Assembly (NCBI GenBank): GCA_025964635.1
Contig: JAOPYP010000278.1
Span: 1 to 8,646, forward strand
Direction of reading: 5' to 3'
Source of the DNA: Actinomycetes bacterium
GTDB lineage: Bacteria > Actinomycetota > Actinomycetes > Streptosporangiales > Streptosporangiaceae
Length of the DNA: 8,646 bases
Both the position numbers and the translations under genes were made by a program. This document shows, one piece after another, positions 1-6,141 of the stretch (within the stretch, counting starts at the first letter, position 1; each line of letters begins with the position of its first letter). The notes beneath the pieces were generated by a model, which had not been told where the DNA came from, searched no databases, and saw only the letters and a list, made by a program, of their open reading frames with translations.

Positions 1-44
1 TGGGTGTCCGCTATCCTTCACTGTGCTGTCTAGCGACGGCGCAA

Positions 45-126
45 GGCAGGTTGCCCGAGTGGCCAAAGGGAGCGGTCTGTAAAACCGTCGGCTTAGCCTA
101 CGCTGGTTCGAACCCAGCACCTGCCA
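45..126 (+). tRNA. tRNA-Tyr, anticodon GTA
   Basis: This 82-nt class II tRNA folds cleanly. The acceptor stem pairs 45-51 (GGCAGGT) with 119-125 (ACCTGCC), with discriminator A126. The anticodon GTA is at 79-81 in loop CTGTAAA. A long variable arm precedes the T arm, whose 5-bp stem pairs 102-106 with 114-118 around loop TTCGAAC. The long variable arm together with anticodon GUA is the bacterial tRNA-Tyr signature. The 3' CCA is not encoded (CAC follows the discriminator), so it would be added by nucleotidyltransferase. Confidence 0.97.
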
Positions 127-140
127 CTACCTGCAGAAAC

Positions 141-183
141 GGCCCGTGAGCTGGGGATCCTCGGCCTCGCGGGCTGTTGCTTT
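141..183 (+). terminator. Terminator-like hairpin after tRNA-Tyr
   Basis: GGCCCGTGAG (141-150) can pair with CTCGCGGGCT (166-175) over ten base pairs, two of them G-U, around a 15-nt loop. A short T-richer stretch (GTTGCTTT) follows. It begins 15 nt after the tRNA end, where a terminator is expected. The T tract is weak, as is usual in GC-rich actinobacteria. Confidence 0.5.
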
Positions 184-540
184 CGGGGCTGCGAGGTCCT
201 GCTGTGTCCATGGGAGTCCGGCTGTTTCCAGCGGTGCACGGACATATAGCGGACAGCGTCCGCGATCATGTGCATGATCGGTTGCCGGATCGCTGTGGCC
301 CAGCAGTGGAAGGGTCCCGGCGTTCAGGACCGCAGTGGGTCTGCTGCCGCGGGTGCAGTGGCAGGCATTCTCCGTGGTCAGCGCCTTATGGTCGGCAGCC
401 GGCTCTGAGGTGTAGTAACGCTGTGAGCAGGATCCATGGCGGCCGTGCAAGCGTGGCGGGCTCCGGTCTTCGGCTGACTTCCTGGCCACCTATTCGGCCA
501 CCTGCCTACCGCCAGCCGATACCGCTGCTGGAGGGCTGGA

Positions 541-776
541 CCATGGGGGTTCATGTCGGCGGGGGGACCGACCCCGTATCCCCACATTGCTCTATGTGCT
601 ACAGCGCCGAAGTCGATCTCCAGCAGACGGATATGCCGTATGCGCTCTGACGTGCAGAAACGCTGCCTGCCGCCCAGGGGCAGCTGCTGGTCCGGAGTGG
701 CCCAGGCGCCAGAACCAGGCTTGACAGCCCGCGGAACCGACTCGAACCCCCATGAAAACCGACTTGAACCCCCATG
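541..776. repeat. Inverted/direct 20-bp repeat set, possible IS-end remnant
   Basis: The unit AACCGACTTGAACCCCCATG occurs at 757-776. A 19/20 copy with C instead of one T lies at 735-754, a 22-bp period. The reverse complement is at 541-560 (CCATGGGGGTTCATGTCGGC), 18/20 matched to 758-777, and both outer edges read CCATGG. The repeats therefore bracket about 237 bp that hold no recognisable transposase. Multiple short repeats at an element's ends are typical of IS21-family elements, so this could be a solo end, an internally deleted copy or a small non-autonomous element. I saw no clear target-site duplication. The repeats are directly visible; the family is inferred. Confidence 0.55.
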
Positions 777-794
777 GCGCAGTGATTACGCGCA

Positions 795-824
795 GTGATC
801 GATCACGTAGTGGTTACAGTAACC
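795..824. promoter_or_regulatory. Two adjacent palindromes of unknown role
   Basis: GTGATCGATCAC (795-806) is a perfect 12-bp palindrome. Five bases later GGTTACAGTAACC (812-824) forms a perfect 6-bp inverted repeat around a single A. Palindromes of this size are common regulator sites, but no intact gene starts nearby. They may be leftovers of a lost promoter. The half-site GTGATC also occurs in the palindrome at 4742-4755. Confidence 0.3.
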
Positions 825-905
825 GGGCTAATGCGCGCCGAACGCCGAATATTTACTGCGGGTGAGGTACTCGATCGCCGGTGCTGCTCCGTTCAGATCA
901 GTCCG

Positions 906-1170
906 TTATGGCGCGGATCGAGTGTGTCGCCGCCGAGGCGGGTGGCGACTGGTCTGGGCAGGTGCCGGGCCGTCGAACAGCTCCCGCGACTGGCCCATCT
1001 GAGCGAAGAAGGCGCGGATGGCTTCGCGGCCCGGCAGCTCCGGAGGCTGCCCCGGGGGCAAACGGGTAGGCCAGCACGCCGTCGGCGGCGAACAGGTCGG
1101 CGAACACGACCCCCTCCCCTGCCACCATCTTGCGGACCTGCTCGGCGATCTCGCGGGGGCTGTAAGGCAT
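906..1170 (-). pseudogene. Frameshifted, truncated SnoaL/NTF2-like gene
   Basis: The frame from ATG 1170 begins MPYSPREIAEQVRKMVAG and runs through DLFAADGVLAYPFAP, a pattern typical of SnoaL-like (NTF2-fold) proteins, in which D-F-DG-Y marks the first strand of the cone. At the C/G run at 1050-1058 the sense moves to the next frame and continues ELPGREAIRAFFAQMGQSRELFD. One extra base in that run explains the shift. After LFD the family similarity fades and the frame stops at 906, so only about half of a usual 130-150-residue protein remains. No ribosome binding site precedes the ATG, and the DNA just upstream encodes a different broken gene on the other strand. The reaction of the ancestor cannot be told, since the fold serves cyclases, isomerases and non-enzymes. 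Confidence 0.7.
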
Positions 1171-1172
1171 GA

Positions 1173-1309
1173 GGCAGCACCCGGATGTTCATCAGTGCGC
1201 GCACCATGCGGCACCACCTGCGCAAGGCCTTCGCCAAGCTCGGTACACCTCGCGCAGCCAGCTGGCCTACGTCCTGCCGGGCGGCCCATCCGCACCGCAG
1301 ATCCGCTGA
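1173..1309 (+). pseudogene. C-terminal remnant of a LuxR-type regulator, frameshifted
   Basis: The plus strand from about 1173 reads STRMFISARTMRHHLRKAFA, then KLG: the recognition-helix half of a LuxR/GerE helix-turn-helix (usual form: LFISxRTVEYHLRKVFxKLG). The sense then passes to the next frame, giving TSRSQLAYVLPG and a stop at 1307-1309, exactly how such proteins end. One base missing at about 1245-1247 accounts for the shift. An in-frame stop (1170-1172) precedes it, so the whole N-terminal part is lost. The rest of the parent regulator is not in this window. It cannot be functional as it stands. Confidence 0.72.
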
Positions 1310-1322
1310 CCGGCCCGCGGCA

Positions 1323-2564
1323 TCACCCGGCTGCCGCCTCTGTCCGCTGCTCGTGCTGGACCAGCGCCCCGGAGTCCTTGAGCGCCGCGATCTCGGCGGG
1401 GGTGAGCCCGAGCTCGGCGAGAACACGGGTGTTGTGCTCACCCTGCCGGGCGGGCAGCTGGCACTCGTCAGTCACAACCTGGTCCGCGAAGTGCCATGGC
1501 CGGCCCGGGATCTTTATCGCGCCTCCCGACCTGTCGGGCACCGTGCGCACCGCCCCCCACTCGCGTGCCCAATCGCTGTCTGCGAACTCCCGGAGGGTAC
1601 GGACCTGCCCGGTCGCGATCTTGGCCTCGTCCAGCTGCGCGTCGAGCGAGTCCATGTCGGCGAATGTCCAGATCCACTCCTGGACGATGCGGTGCAGTGC
1701 CGCCAGGTTGCGCAGGCGCAGTTCAGGCGTCAGGAAACGCGGGTCCCGGCCGAGATCCGGGCGGCGTATGGCCGCCAGGTAGAAGGGGAAGGACATGCTG
1801 CCAATCAGGCTCATGGGGCTGGCGAATCGCTCCCCGTGGGGGCCCTCGAAGAACGGGCCGTCCGTCGCGCCGAGGATCGGCCGCTCGTCCCCGAGTTCTT
1901 CGTCGGACAGGTCGGCGTGCACGCGCTCGTTGACCGAAACCATGACGGCCGCCATCGCCACGTCGATGTACTGGCCCCGGCCGGTTCGCTCCCGCTCGGT
2001 GAGGCAGGCCAGGATGGCGATGGCCGCGTGCAGCCCGGAGTAGACGTCGGCATGCGAGAGCGAGTCGCTGCGCAGTTCGCCGGCCCGCCGGAAATGCTCG
2101 GCCGTGGTGGCCGTGATGCCTGTCTCGGCCTGGACCGTGGGCGCGTACGCCATCCGCGACCGCCATGGGCCGTGCTGACCGTAGCCGCTGATCGAGGCGT
2201 AGACGACCCGCGGGTTGCGGGCTGATACCGACTCCCAGTCCAGCCCGAACGCCGCCAGCGCGCCGGGCCTGAAGTTCTCCACGATCACGTCCGCGACCTC
2301 GCATAGCCGGGCGATGGCATCACGGGCGCCGGGCACGTTGAGATCGATGCTCACGTTGCGCTTGCCCGCGTTCTGCTGGGCGTAGTAGCCCGAGATCTCG
2401 TCGGCGCTGGGAAAGGCCCGCCGGGATAGGTCGCCGGCAGGCGGCTCGATCTTGATGACCTCGGCACCCAGGTCGAGCAGTGTCTTGGCGCAGTGCGGGC
2501 CGGCCAGGACCCGGGAGAAGTCGACCACGCGGATGCCGTGAAGGGGCAGCGGCATGCAGCTCAC
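1323..2564 (-). CDS. Class III CoA-transferase (CaiB/BaiF family)
   Basis: 413 residues, the usual length for family III CoA-transferases, which move CoA from a donor thioester to a carboxylic acid through an aspartyl-CoA intermediate. The N-terminus reads GIRVVDFSRVLAGPHCAKTL, followed by LGAEVIKIEPPAGD, the classic CoA-binding Rossmann part. NAGKRNVSIDL and VIVENFRPG follow. The catalytic aspartate is D173 in SHADVYSGLHAA. A GRGQYIDVAM motif near residue 200 is also typical. It is the last gene of the operon. Its GTG start (2562-2564) overlaps the stop of the preceding gene by four bases, pointing to translational coupling; an ATG nine bases further in (2553-2555) is an alternative start. 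Being last in a catabolic operon, it probably charges the pathway acid with CoA. The acid and the donor (acetyl-, succinyl- or formyl-CoA) cannot be read from sequence. Confidence 0.93.
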   Translation of the reverse strand: MSCMPLPLHGIRVVDFSRVLAGPHCAKTLLDLGAEVIKIEPPAGDLSRRAFPSADEISGYYAQQNAGKRNVSIDLNVPGARDAIARLCEVADVIVENFRPGALAAFGLDWESVSARNPRVVYASISGYGQHGPWRSRMAYAPTVQAETGITATTAEHFRRAGELRSDSLSHADVYSGLHAAIAILACLTERERTGRGQYIDVAMAAVMVSVNERVHADLSDEELGDERPILGATDGPFFEGPHGERFASPMSLIGSMSFPFYLAAIRRPDLGRDPRFLTPELRLRNLAALHRIVQEWIWTFADMDSLDAQLDEAKIATGQVRTLREFADSDWAREWGAVRTVPDRSGGAIKIPGRPWHFADQVVTDECQLPARQGEHNTRVLAELGLTPAEIAALKDSGALVQHEQRTEAAAG

Positions 2565-3373
2565 CGGCCCTCGAACTCGGCCATGCCGATGCCGTTGTCG
2601 CGGTAGGACCTGACGGCGGCGCGGAAGTCGGCCGAGCGGAAGATGGGGCGCTGGATCTCGGCCATCGCGTTATCGGCGGCGGCGAGTCCCTCGTTGACCG
2701 CGATGGAGACCAGGCGCTTGGTGGCGGCGTGCGCGATCGACGGGCCGTGCGCCAGTTCCTGGGCGATGACCATGGTGGCGCTGTCGAGGTTCTCGTCGGC
2801 CACGACGAAGTTGATGACGTTCCACCGCTCAAGCGCGCTGGCCGGGTAGCGCCGCCCGAGCAGTGCCATCTCCTTCGCCCGGGCGGCGCCGGCCCGCTGG
2901 GTGAGCCGCTGCACCGCGCCCATCAGCGGGTGGAGGCCGACGGTGACCTCGACCGAGCCGATCTTGGCTGCTTCGGACGCCACGATGAGGTCGCAAGCCA
3001 GGGCGAGTTCGAAGCCGCCGCCGAGGCACGCGCCCCGGATGCTGGCGATCACGGGCGCCGGGTGCTCGTCGAAGGCCCTCAGCGTCTCGACCAGGCCCCA
3101 GTCGAGAATGTCGCTGTTGTCGGCGTCGGCGACCATCGCGCCCAGGTCGGCGCCGGCCGAGAAGTGCCGGAGCGAACTGCGCAGGATGACGGCCCGCGCG
3201 CCCTGTCGCTGTGCCCATTCCAGCCCGCTGATGAGTTCGCGGTTCAGAGCGCGGTCCATCAGGTTGTAGGGGGCCAGGCCCATGGACAAGACGGCGACGG
3301 CCCCGTTCATCGCCGTGGTCAGCGGCGCGCTGCTGGCAGCCGTGGGCGCCGGCTCTGGTGAGGTATCTGGCAC
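2561..3373 (-). CDS. Enoyl-CoA hydratase/isomerase family protein
   Basis: 270 residues from a GTG at 3373, chosen because GGAAG lies just upstream and because earlier starts would run into the preceding gene. It belongs to the crotonase superfamily, whose members hydrate, isomerise or cleave acyl-CoA thioesters. The oxyanion-hole strand is seen as HFSAGADLGAM (70-80), and the second oxyanion glycines as IRGACLGGGFELALACD (112-128). Glutamates sit at both positions equivalent to the two catalytic residues of rat crotonase: E122 in GGGFELA and E142 in SVEVTVGL. This favours true hydratase activity over a merely related fold. The usual G-x-P-G-x-G-G-T loop is altered to GLHPLMGAVQRL, so the substrate may be unusual. 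The N-terminal 20 residues are Ala/Pro/Ser/Thr-rich and probably disordered. It starts 19 nt after the upstream gene and overlaps the next one by four bases. Confidence 0.92.
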   Translation of the reverse strand: MPDTSPEPAPTAASSAPLTTAMNGAVAVLSMGLAPYNLMDRALNRELISGLEWAQRQGARAVILRSSLRHFSAGADLGAMVADADNSDILDWGLVETLRAFDEHPAPVIASIRGACLGGGFELALACDLIVASEAAKIGSVEVTVGLHPLMGAVQRLTQRAGAARAKEMALLGRRYPASALERWNVINFVVADENLDSATMVIAQELAHGPSIAHAATKRLVSIAVNEGLAAADNAMAEIQRPIFRSADFRAAVRSYRDNGIGMAEFEGR

Positions 3374-3392
3374 TGGAGTCTTCCGATCGTCT

Positions 3393-4211
3393 CTAGCGTG
3401 GCGGCAGGCGGAGCAGGGCGGCTGTTTCCTGCACCGAGGCGGCCGGGCGGTCCAGGGCGCTCGCAAGCCCGACGGCACGCCGGACGAGCGGCAGGTTGCC
3501 CGGGCTCAGCTCGCCCTTCCGTAGGTAGAGGGTGTCCTCGAGTCCGGCGCGGGCATTGCCGCCGAGTGCGAGGCCTATCGCGGTCAGTTCCAAGTTGGCG
3601 CGGCCGACGGCGATCACCTGCCACACGCAGCCCGCCGGGAGGCGGCGAGCCATGGCGATCAGGTTGTCCGCCGTGGCGGCCATCCCGCCCTTGACCCCGA
3701 GGACGATGGAGAACTGGAGCGGATCATCGGTGAGGAGCCCAGCGTCACGCATCCGCAGGCATGCGTCCAGGTGGCCGGTGTCGTAGATCTCGAGTTCGGG
3801 CTTGACCCCGAGCTCGGCCATGCGCTGAGCCAGGCGGGCCACGTCGGACGGCGGGTTGCGGAACTCGCCTGAGCCGAAGGTCATGGTGCAGGGGTTGAGG
3901 GTCGCCATGCCCGGCCGCAACTCGACGAGAGCCTCGCGTTCGGTGAAGGGGACGGCAAGCCCGACGCCGGTGGACAACTGGATGAGGACCGGGCACCGGT
4001 CCGCGATCAGGTCCATGGTCCGTCGCGCGATATTCAGGTCTGCGGTGGGCTGATCGCGGCGGTCGCGCAGGTGGATGTGGGCCACGGAGGCGCCGGCGAG
4101 ATATGCCTGGTGGACTGCCTCAGCGATCTCCCCGGGCTGCGTCGGCAACTCCGGGTTGTCGGCCTTGGACGCGATGGGCCCGGTAGGCGCCACCGTGATC
4201 ACGGCGCTCAC
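3393..4211 (-). CDS. Beta-keto acid cleavage enzyme (BKACE, DUF849)
   Basis: 272 residues, matching the BKACE family (prototype Kce, 3-keto-5-aminohexanoate cleavage enzyme). These TIM-barrel, zinc-dependent enzymes condense a beta-keto acid with acetyl-CoA and split it into acetoacetate and a new acyl-CoA. Visible family marks are the start ITVAPTGPIASKADNPELP, zinc ligands H45 and H47 in AHIHLRD, ELEIYDTGHL around 140-148, and GLEDTLYLRKGEL at 223-235 with E225 as the likely third ligand and D226 beside it. Substrate specificity in this family is broad and depends on pocket residues I cannot assign, so the keto acid stays open. Start is GTG 4211, six bases after the stop of the preceding gene, with no clear alternative. 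Its place between a tautomerase-fold protein and CoA-thioester enzymes fits a degradative pathway ending in acetoacetate plus an acyl-CoA. Confidence 0.93.
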   Translation of the reverse strand: MSAVITVAPTGPIASKADNPELPTQPGEIAEAVHQAYLAGASVAHIHLRDRRDQPTADLNIARRTMDLIADRCPVLIQLSTGVGLAVPFTEREALVELRPGMATLNPCTMTFGSGEFRNPPSDVARLAQRMAELGVKPELEIYDTGHLDACLRMRDAGLLTDDPLQFSIVLGVKGGMAATADNLIAMARRLPAGCVWQVIAVGRANLELTAIGLALGGNARAGLEDTLYLRKGELSPGNLPLVRRAVGLASALDRPAASVQETAALLRLPPR

Positions 4212-4217
4212 CGGAAC

Positions 4218-4697
4218 TCAGTCACCAGTGGTCCCGGGAGCCAGGGCCAGGTTGACCGGAAGCTTTTCCGCGTGGGTGTAGGGAGTCGCCTTGTTCTCCT
4301 GGATCCAGCGTTTCTCGGCCACGGACTCAAACGGCGGCGGGATCTGTCCCTGCAGCGACCACAGGTCAAAGGGCGGTTCCGTGATCGTGAACTCCCAGTC
4401 ATAGCCGCGGTCCCTGACCCAGGGCGCGATGACCCTGTCGACGTTCTTGACCCACCATTCGCGGATGACCGGGCCGGGCAGGGTCCGCGCCATCTGGTCG
4501 ATCTGGATCCGGACGAACTTGCCGTGGGCCGCGCCGCCCACGAAGAAGGAGCCGGCCGCGACCTCCTCGAAGATCACGACGACGTAGAACCTGGGGATGG
4601 GGACGGCTTCGTAGACCCGGGTAATCGCCTCGGCGAACTCGTTCTTGTCCTCGAGGCTGTACGCGCCGACCGGGTGGTGGATCTTCCAGAGTGGCAT
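4218..4697 (-). CDS. Tautomerase_3-family protein (cis-CaaD-like fold)
   Basis: 159 residues. The start MPLWKIHHP places a proline directly after Met, the catalytic Pro1 of the tautomerase superfamily once Met is removed. Further family marks are IPRFYVVVIFEEV, GSFFVGG, FVRIQIDQMARTLP, RGYDWEFTI and PPFDLWSLQG, the pattern of the Tautomerase_3 family, which is distantly related to cis-3-chloroacrylate dehalogenase. Counting Pro as 1, an arginine falls at position 70 as in that enzyme, but Arg73 and His28 are not matched (Pro and Tyr). A dehalogenase function is therefore not supported; hydration, tautomerisation or isomerisation of an unsaturated acid is the safer guess. ATG 4697 has GAGGAA upstream at good spacing. 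It is the first gene of the operon and directly follows the shared operator region. Confidence 0.88.
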   Translation of the reverse strand: MPLWKIHHPVGAYSLEDKNEFAEAITRVYEAVPIPRFYVVVIFEEVAAGSFFVGGAAHGKFVRIQIDQMARTLPGPVIREWWVKNVDRVIAPWVRDRGYDWEFTITEPPFDLWSLQGQIPPPFESVAEKRWIQENKATPYTHAEKLPVNLALAPGTTGD

Positions 4698-4741
4698 CTG
4701 TGTTCCTCGCTTGTCCGTGTCGTTCTTACCCCGGGCCGTCA

Positions 4742-4755
4742 GTGATCCGGATCAC
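4742..4755. promoter_or_regulatory. Palindrome GTGATCCGGATCAC, likely second operator
   Basis: This is a perfect 14-bp palindrome, 13 bp downstream of the 35-bp repeat in the reading direction of the operon. If the promoter proposed inside that repeat is right, it lies at about +8 to +21, where a bound repressor would block transcription. A 12/14 match sits at the same relative place near the oxidoreductase (8350-8363). Confidence 0.5.
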
Positions 4756-4768
4756 AGCGGGCAAGCAA

Positions 4769-4803
4769 CAATAGATCACAGATCGAGTCTAGATTCAAGA
4801 CTT
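4769..4803 (-). promoter_or_regulatory. 35-bp shared promoter/operator element, copy 1
   Basis: The element matches 8300-8334 in opposite orientation at 34 of 35 bases. Read on the minus strand it contains AGTCTTG-AAT-CTAGACT (4802-4786), an inverted repeat with one mismatch, and a possible promoter of TTGAAT (4798-4793), 17-bp spacing, then TCTATT (4775-4770). The operator would overlap the -35 box, and the start point would fall near 4763, leaving about 65 nt of leader before the tautomerase ATG. The match is direct; the promoter role is inferred. The binding protein is unknown, the neighbouring HxlR protein being the first candidate. Confidence 0.7.
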
Positions 4804-5007
4804 AATCTGAAAATGAGAGTTAGTAGCCATGGGGAGATCGGTCACCGCAGTGAGTGGCCACCGGGTCAAGGCCGGCGAAGCCAGCGTGCTCCGGCGCCCG
4901 TAGCTGGGTCCTGGGGAACACGCGCCCCGAATGGTGGGCGCCGGTCATCACGTTTTGTGACTGGAGGTGTCTGTGAGGTAAGTGAGGCGATTTCGCGGCA
5001 GGACGAT

Positions 5008-5577
5008 TCAGCCGGCGCGCCTGCCCGGCTTGGCGGGCCGCGCGCGACCCGCGGCCGCCTCTCCGCCCCGGGCCGCACCCGGCGCCGGCTCGAGCCGGGT
5101 TCGCATATCCAGTTCCGGAGGGACATCGTCCGGATATCCCGGGCCCACGCAGAACCGGATGTCCTCATGGCCGACCGGATCCCCGCACTGCTCGCAGATC
5201 ACCCGACCGACGATGCCGTGACCATCCCCGTGATGACACAACGTGACCGGCGCACCGCCCCCGCCGTCCAGCCATTTATCCCCCCAGGACAGCATCGCCG
5301 CCAGGACGGGGAAGAAGTCCCGGCCCATCTCGGTCAGCAAGTACTCATAGCGCGGCGGATTGTCCTGGTAGAACCGCTTGGTCATGACCCCCGCGTCCAC
5401 CAGCTTGCCCAGCCGGTCCGACAGCGTGTTCCGGGCGATGTGCAAGGAGCGCTGGAACTCGTCATAGCGCGTCAGCCCGTACATCGCGTCACGCAGGATC
5501 AGCAGCGTCCATGAATCACCGAACACCCCCGCCGCACGCGCCACCGAACACGGCCAGTCCGCGAATTCGTGCTTCAT
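5008..5577 (-). CDS. HxlR-type winged-helix transcriptional regulator
   Basis: 189 residues. The N-terminal half is a typical HxlR winged helix: C10 in DWPCSVARA at the position of the redox-active cysteine of several HxlR proteins, then GDSWTLLILRDAMYG, RYDEFQRSLHIARNTLSDRL (recognition helix), LVDAGVMTKRFYQDNPPRYEY (wing) and LTEMGRDFFPVL. HxlR proteins are usually 100-130 residues; this one has an extra tail with C114, H115, H116, CEQCG (C128/C131) and C143, possibly a small zinc-binding module. It ends in an Ala/Arg/Gly/Pro-rich stretch. Start ATG 5577 lies 6 nt after TAAACT, suggesting a leaderless transcript, and the palindrome CAGTT-TAGC-AACTG (5583-5596) covers that box, suggesting self-repression. 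It points toward the tautomerase operon 310 nt downstream and is its most likely regulator. Tail homology to a broken gene at 7819-8053 is clear. Confidence 0.92.
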   Translation of the reverse strand: MKHEFADWPCSVARAAGVFGDSWTLLILRDAMYGLTRYDEFQRSLHIARNTLSDRLGKLVDAGVMTKRFYQDNPPRYEYLLTEMGRDFFPVLAAMLSWGDKWLDGGGGAPVTLCHHGDGHGIVGRVICEQCGDPVGHEDIRFCVGPGYPDDVPPELDMRTRLEPAPGAARGGEAAAGRARPAKPGRRAG

Positions 5578-5596
5578 CCATCCAGTTTAGCAACTG
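5578..5596 (-). promoter_or_regulatory. HxlR promoter -10 with overlapping palindrome
   Basis: On the minus strand TAAACT (5589-5584) is followed by six bases and then the HxlR ATG, the TANNNT-N6-start layout of leaderless genes. The palindrome CAGTT-TAGC-AACTG (plus strand 5583-5596) overlaps this box. HxlR proteins usually bind such short inverted repeats as dimers, so it is a fair autoregulatory site. No good -35 box is visible. Confidence 0.45.
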
Positions 5597-5781
5597 AGTC
5601 GTGTTACGCCATCGACGGTCTGGGCCAAGCCCGCCGCATGCCCCCGGAGCTGCCTGCCGCAGTCGGCGAAGGAGAGCCACCGGCCGACCGGGAAAATAAA
5701 GAGCTTGCGGGGTCTCCACTTAAACGGAGCAGACGAGCAGGATGGGCAGCAGGGCTTCGCGTTGGAACACCCGCACGTGGT

Positions 5782-5793
5782 TAGAGTCTGTTC
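5782..5793 (+). promoter_or_regulatory. -10 box of the small gene at 5794 (leaderless)
   Basis: TAGAGT (5782-5787) stands six bases before ATG 5794, so transcription would begin at or next to the start codon. No Shine-Dalgarno sequence is present, which agrees. A TTGGAA at 5762-5767 is too close (14 bp) to be a regular -35 box. Confidence 0.45.
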
Positions 5794-6141
5794 ATGTCCA
5801 AGCCGGCTGGCGAGATCGGCCATCTTCGCGACGAGGAACTGCCTGCTGTCCGTGTGATCGTCCCGCCCGACCTGAGCAGCCGCGTGTTCGAGGACGACCT
5901 CGATCCGGGCGACGTGGTGTTCGACGGCAACCGGACCGCGATGCTCATCTGGCACGAGCGCTACCCGCTCGGCCGCGGGTGGCGATCCGGCTGGGTGCTG
6001 AGCTACGACACCGACGGCAAGGGGAACCTGGACGATTACATCGTCGGCCTCAGCCTGGCCGGCGTCGACGCCGCCGTGGCGCAGGCCCGCGACTACTTGC
6101 GATCCGTGGGTTATCGCGCCCGCGGCTGGCCGCTGTCATAA
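5794..6141 (+). CDS. Small soluble protein of unknown function
   Basis: 115 residues; I do not recognise the family. The gene looks real: its codon use is strongly G/C at third positions, the protein has a balanced composition, and a leaderless-type promoter box sits six bases before the ATG. It has no signal peptide or membrane segment. An acidic stretch (SSRVFEDDLDPGDVVFDG, about 28-45) leads into hydrophobic and aromatic strands (TAMLIWHERYPLGRGW, then GWVLSYDTDGKGNLDDYIVG). The protein ends in a likely helix (GVDAAVAQARDYLRSVGY). This suggests a compact alpha/beta domain. It is divergent from the HxlR gene (216 nt apart) and convergent with the dehydrogenase gene. It does not obviously belong to the catabolic genes; its neighbour relation may be accidental. 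Confidence 0.75.
   Translation: MSKPAGEIGHLRDEELPAVRVIVPPDLSSRVFEDDLDPGDVVFDGNRTAMLIWHERYPLGRGWRSGWVLSYDTDGKGNLDDYIVGLSLAGVDAAVAQARDYLRSVGYRARGWPLS

Larger units (their letters stand above)
184..905. other. No intact gene: decayed or non-coding accessory DNA
   Basis: No open frame in this stretch gives a protein I recognise, and the longest ones on either strand are rich in Arg, Pro, Ser and Cys, as out-of-frame GC-rich DNA tends to be. What can be seen is an 18-bp palindrome at 263-280 (CGATCATG, TG, CATGATCG), the insertion-element-like repeats at 541-776, a direct repeat GCGCAGTGAT at 777-786 and 790-799, and two neighbouring palindromes at 795-806 and 812-824. The stretch reads as recombination debris next to a tRNA gene. 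Confidence 0.5.
4698..5007 (-). other. Control region of the tautomerase-BKACE operon
   Basis: This 310-nt stretch has no gene. Reading with the operon, it holds the 35-bp repeat (4803-4769), the palindrome GTGATCCGGATCAC (4755-4742), a leader of about 65 nt and the ribosome binding site GAGGAA before ATG 4697. The segment between the repeat and the HxlR gene (4804-5007) shows nothing clear beyond TCAC-GTTTT-GTGA near 4949-4961. An AT-richer patch around 4800-4830 stands out from its surroundings. Confidence 0.6.

Noticed and set aside
1018..2225. Long plus-strand open frames opposite the CoA-transferase (254 and 346 codons)
   Set aside because: They are antisense to a gene with clear family motifs, have Arg/Pro/Gly-rich composition and no recognisable domain. 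GC-rich codon bias keeps such frames open by chance. Only the first 40 codons (1173-1309) carry a real LuxR remnant.
2480..3361. Plus-strand frame of 293 codons opposite the hydratase
   Set aside because: It is antisense to the crotonase-family gene, with no family pattern and no ribosome binding site.
3374..3478. Upstream extension of the hydratase to an earlier start
   Set aside because: It would overlap the BKACE coding end, and the added residues are Arg/Cys/Pro-rich and unlike any crotonase N-terminus. GTG 3373 has a fitting ribosome binding site.
4218..4697. Reading the tautomerase as a cis-3-chloroacrylate dehalogenase
   Set aside because: Only Pro1 and Arg70 match; the positions of His28 and Arg73 hold other residues, so the specific activity is not supported.
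4645..5514. Plus-strand frame of 289 codons across the control region and HxlR gene
   Set aside because: It crosses the operator region and is antisense to a well-supported regulator; the composition is that of a shadow frame.
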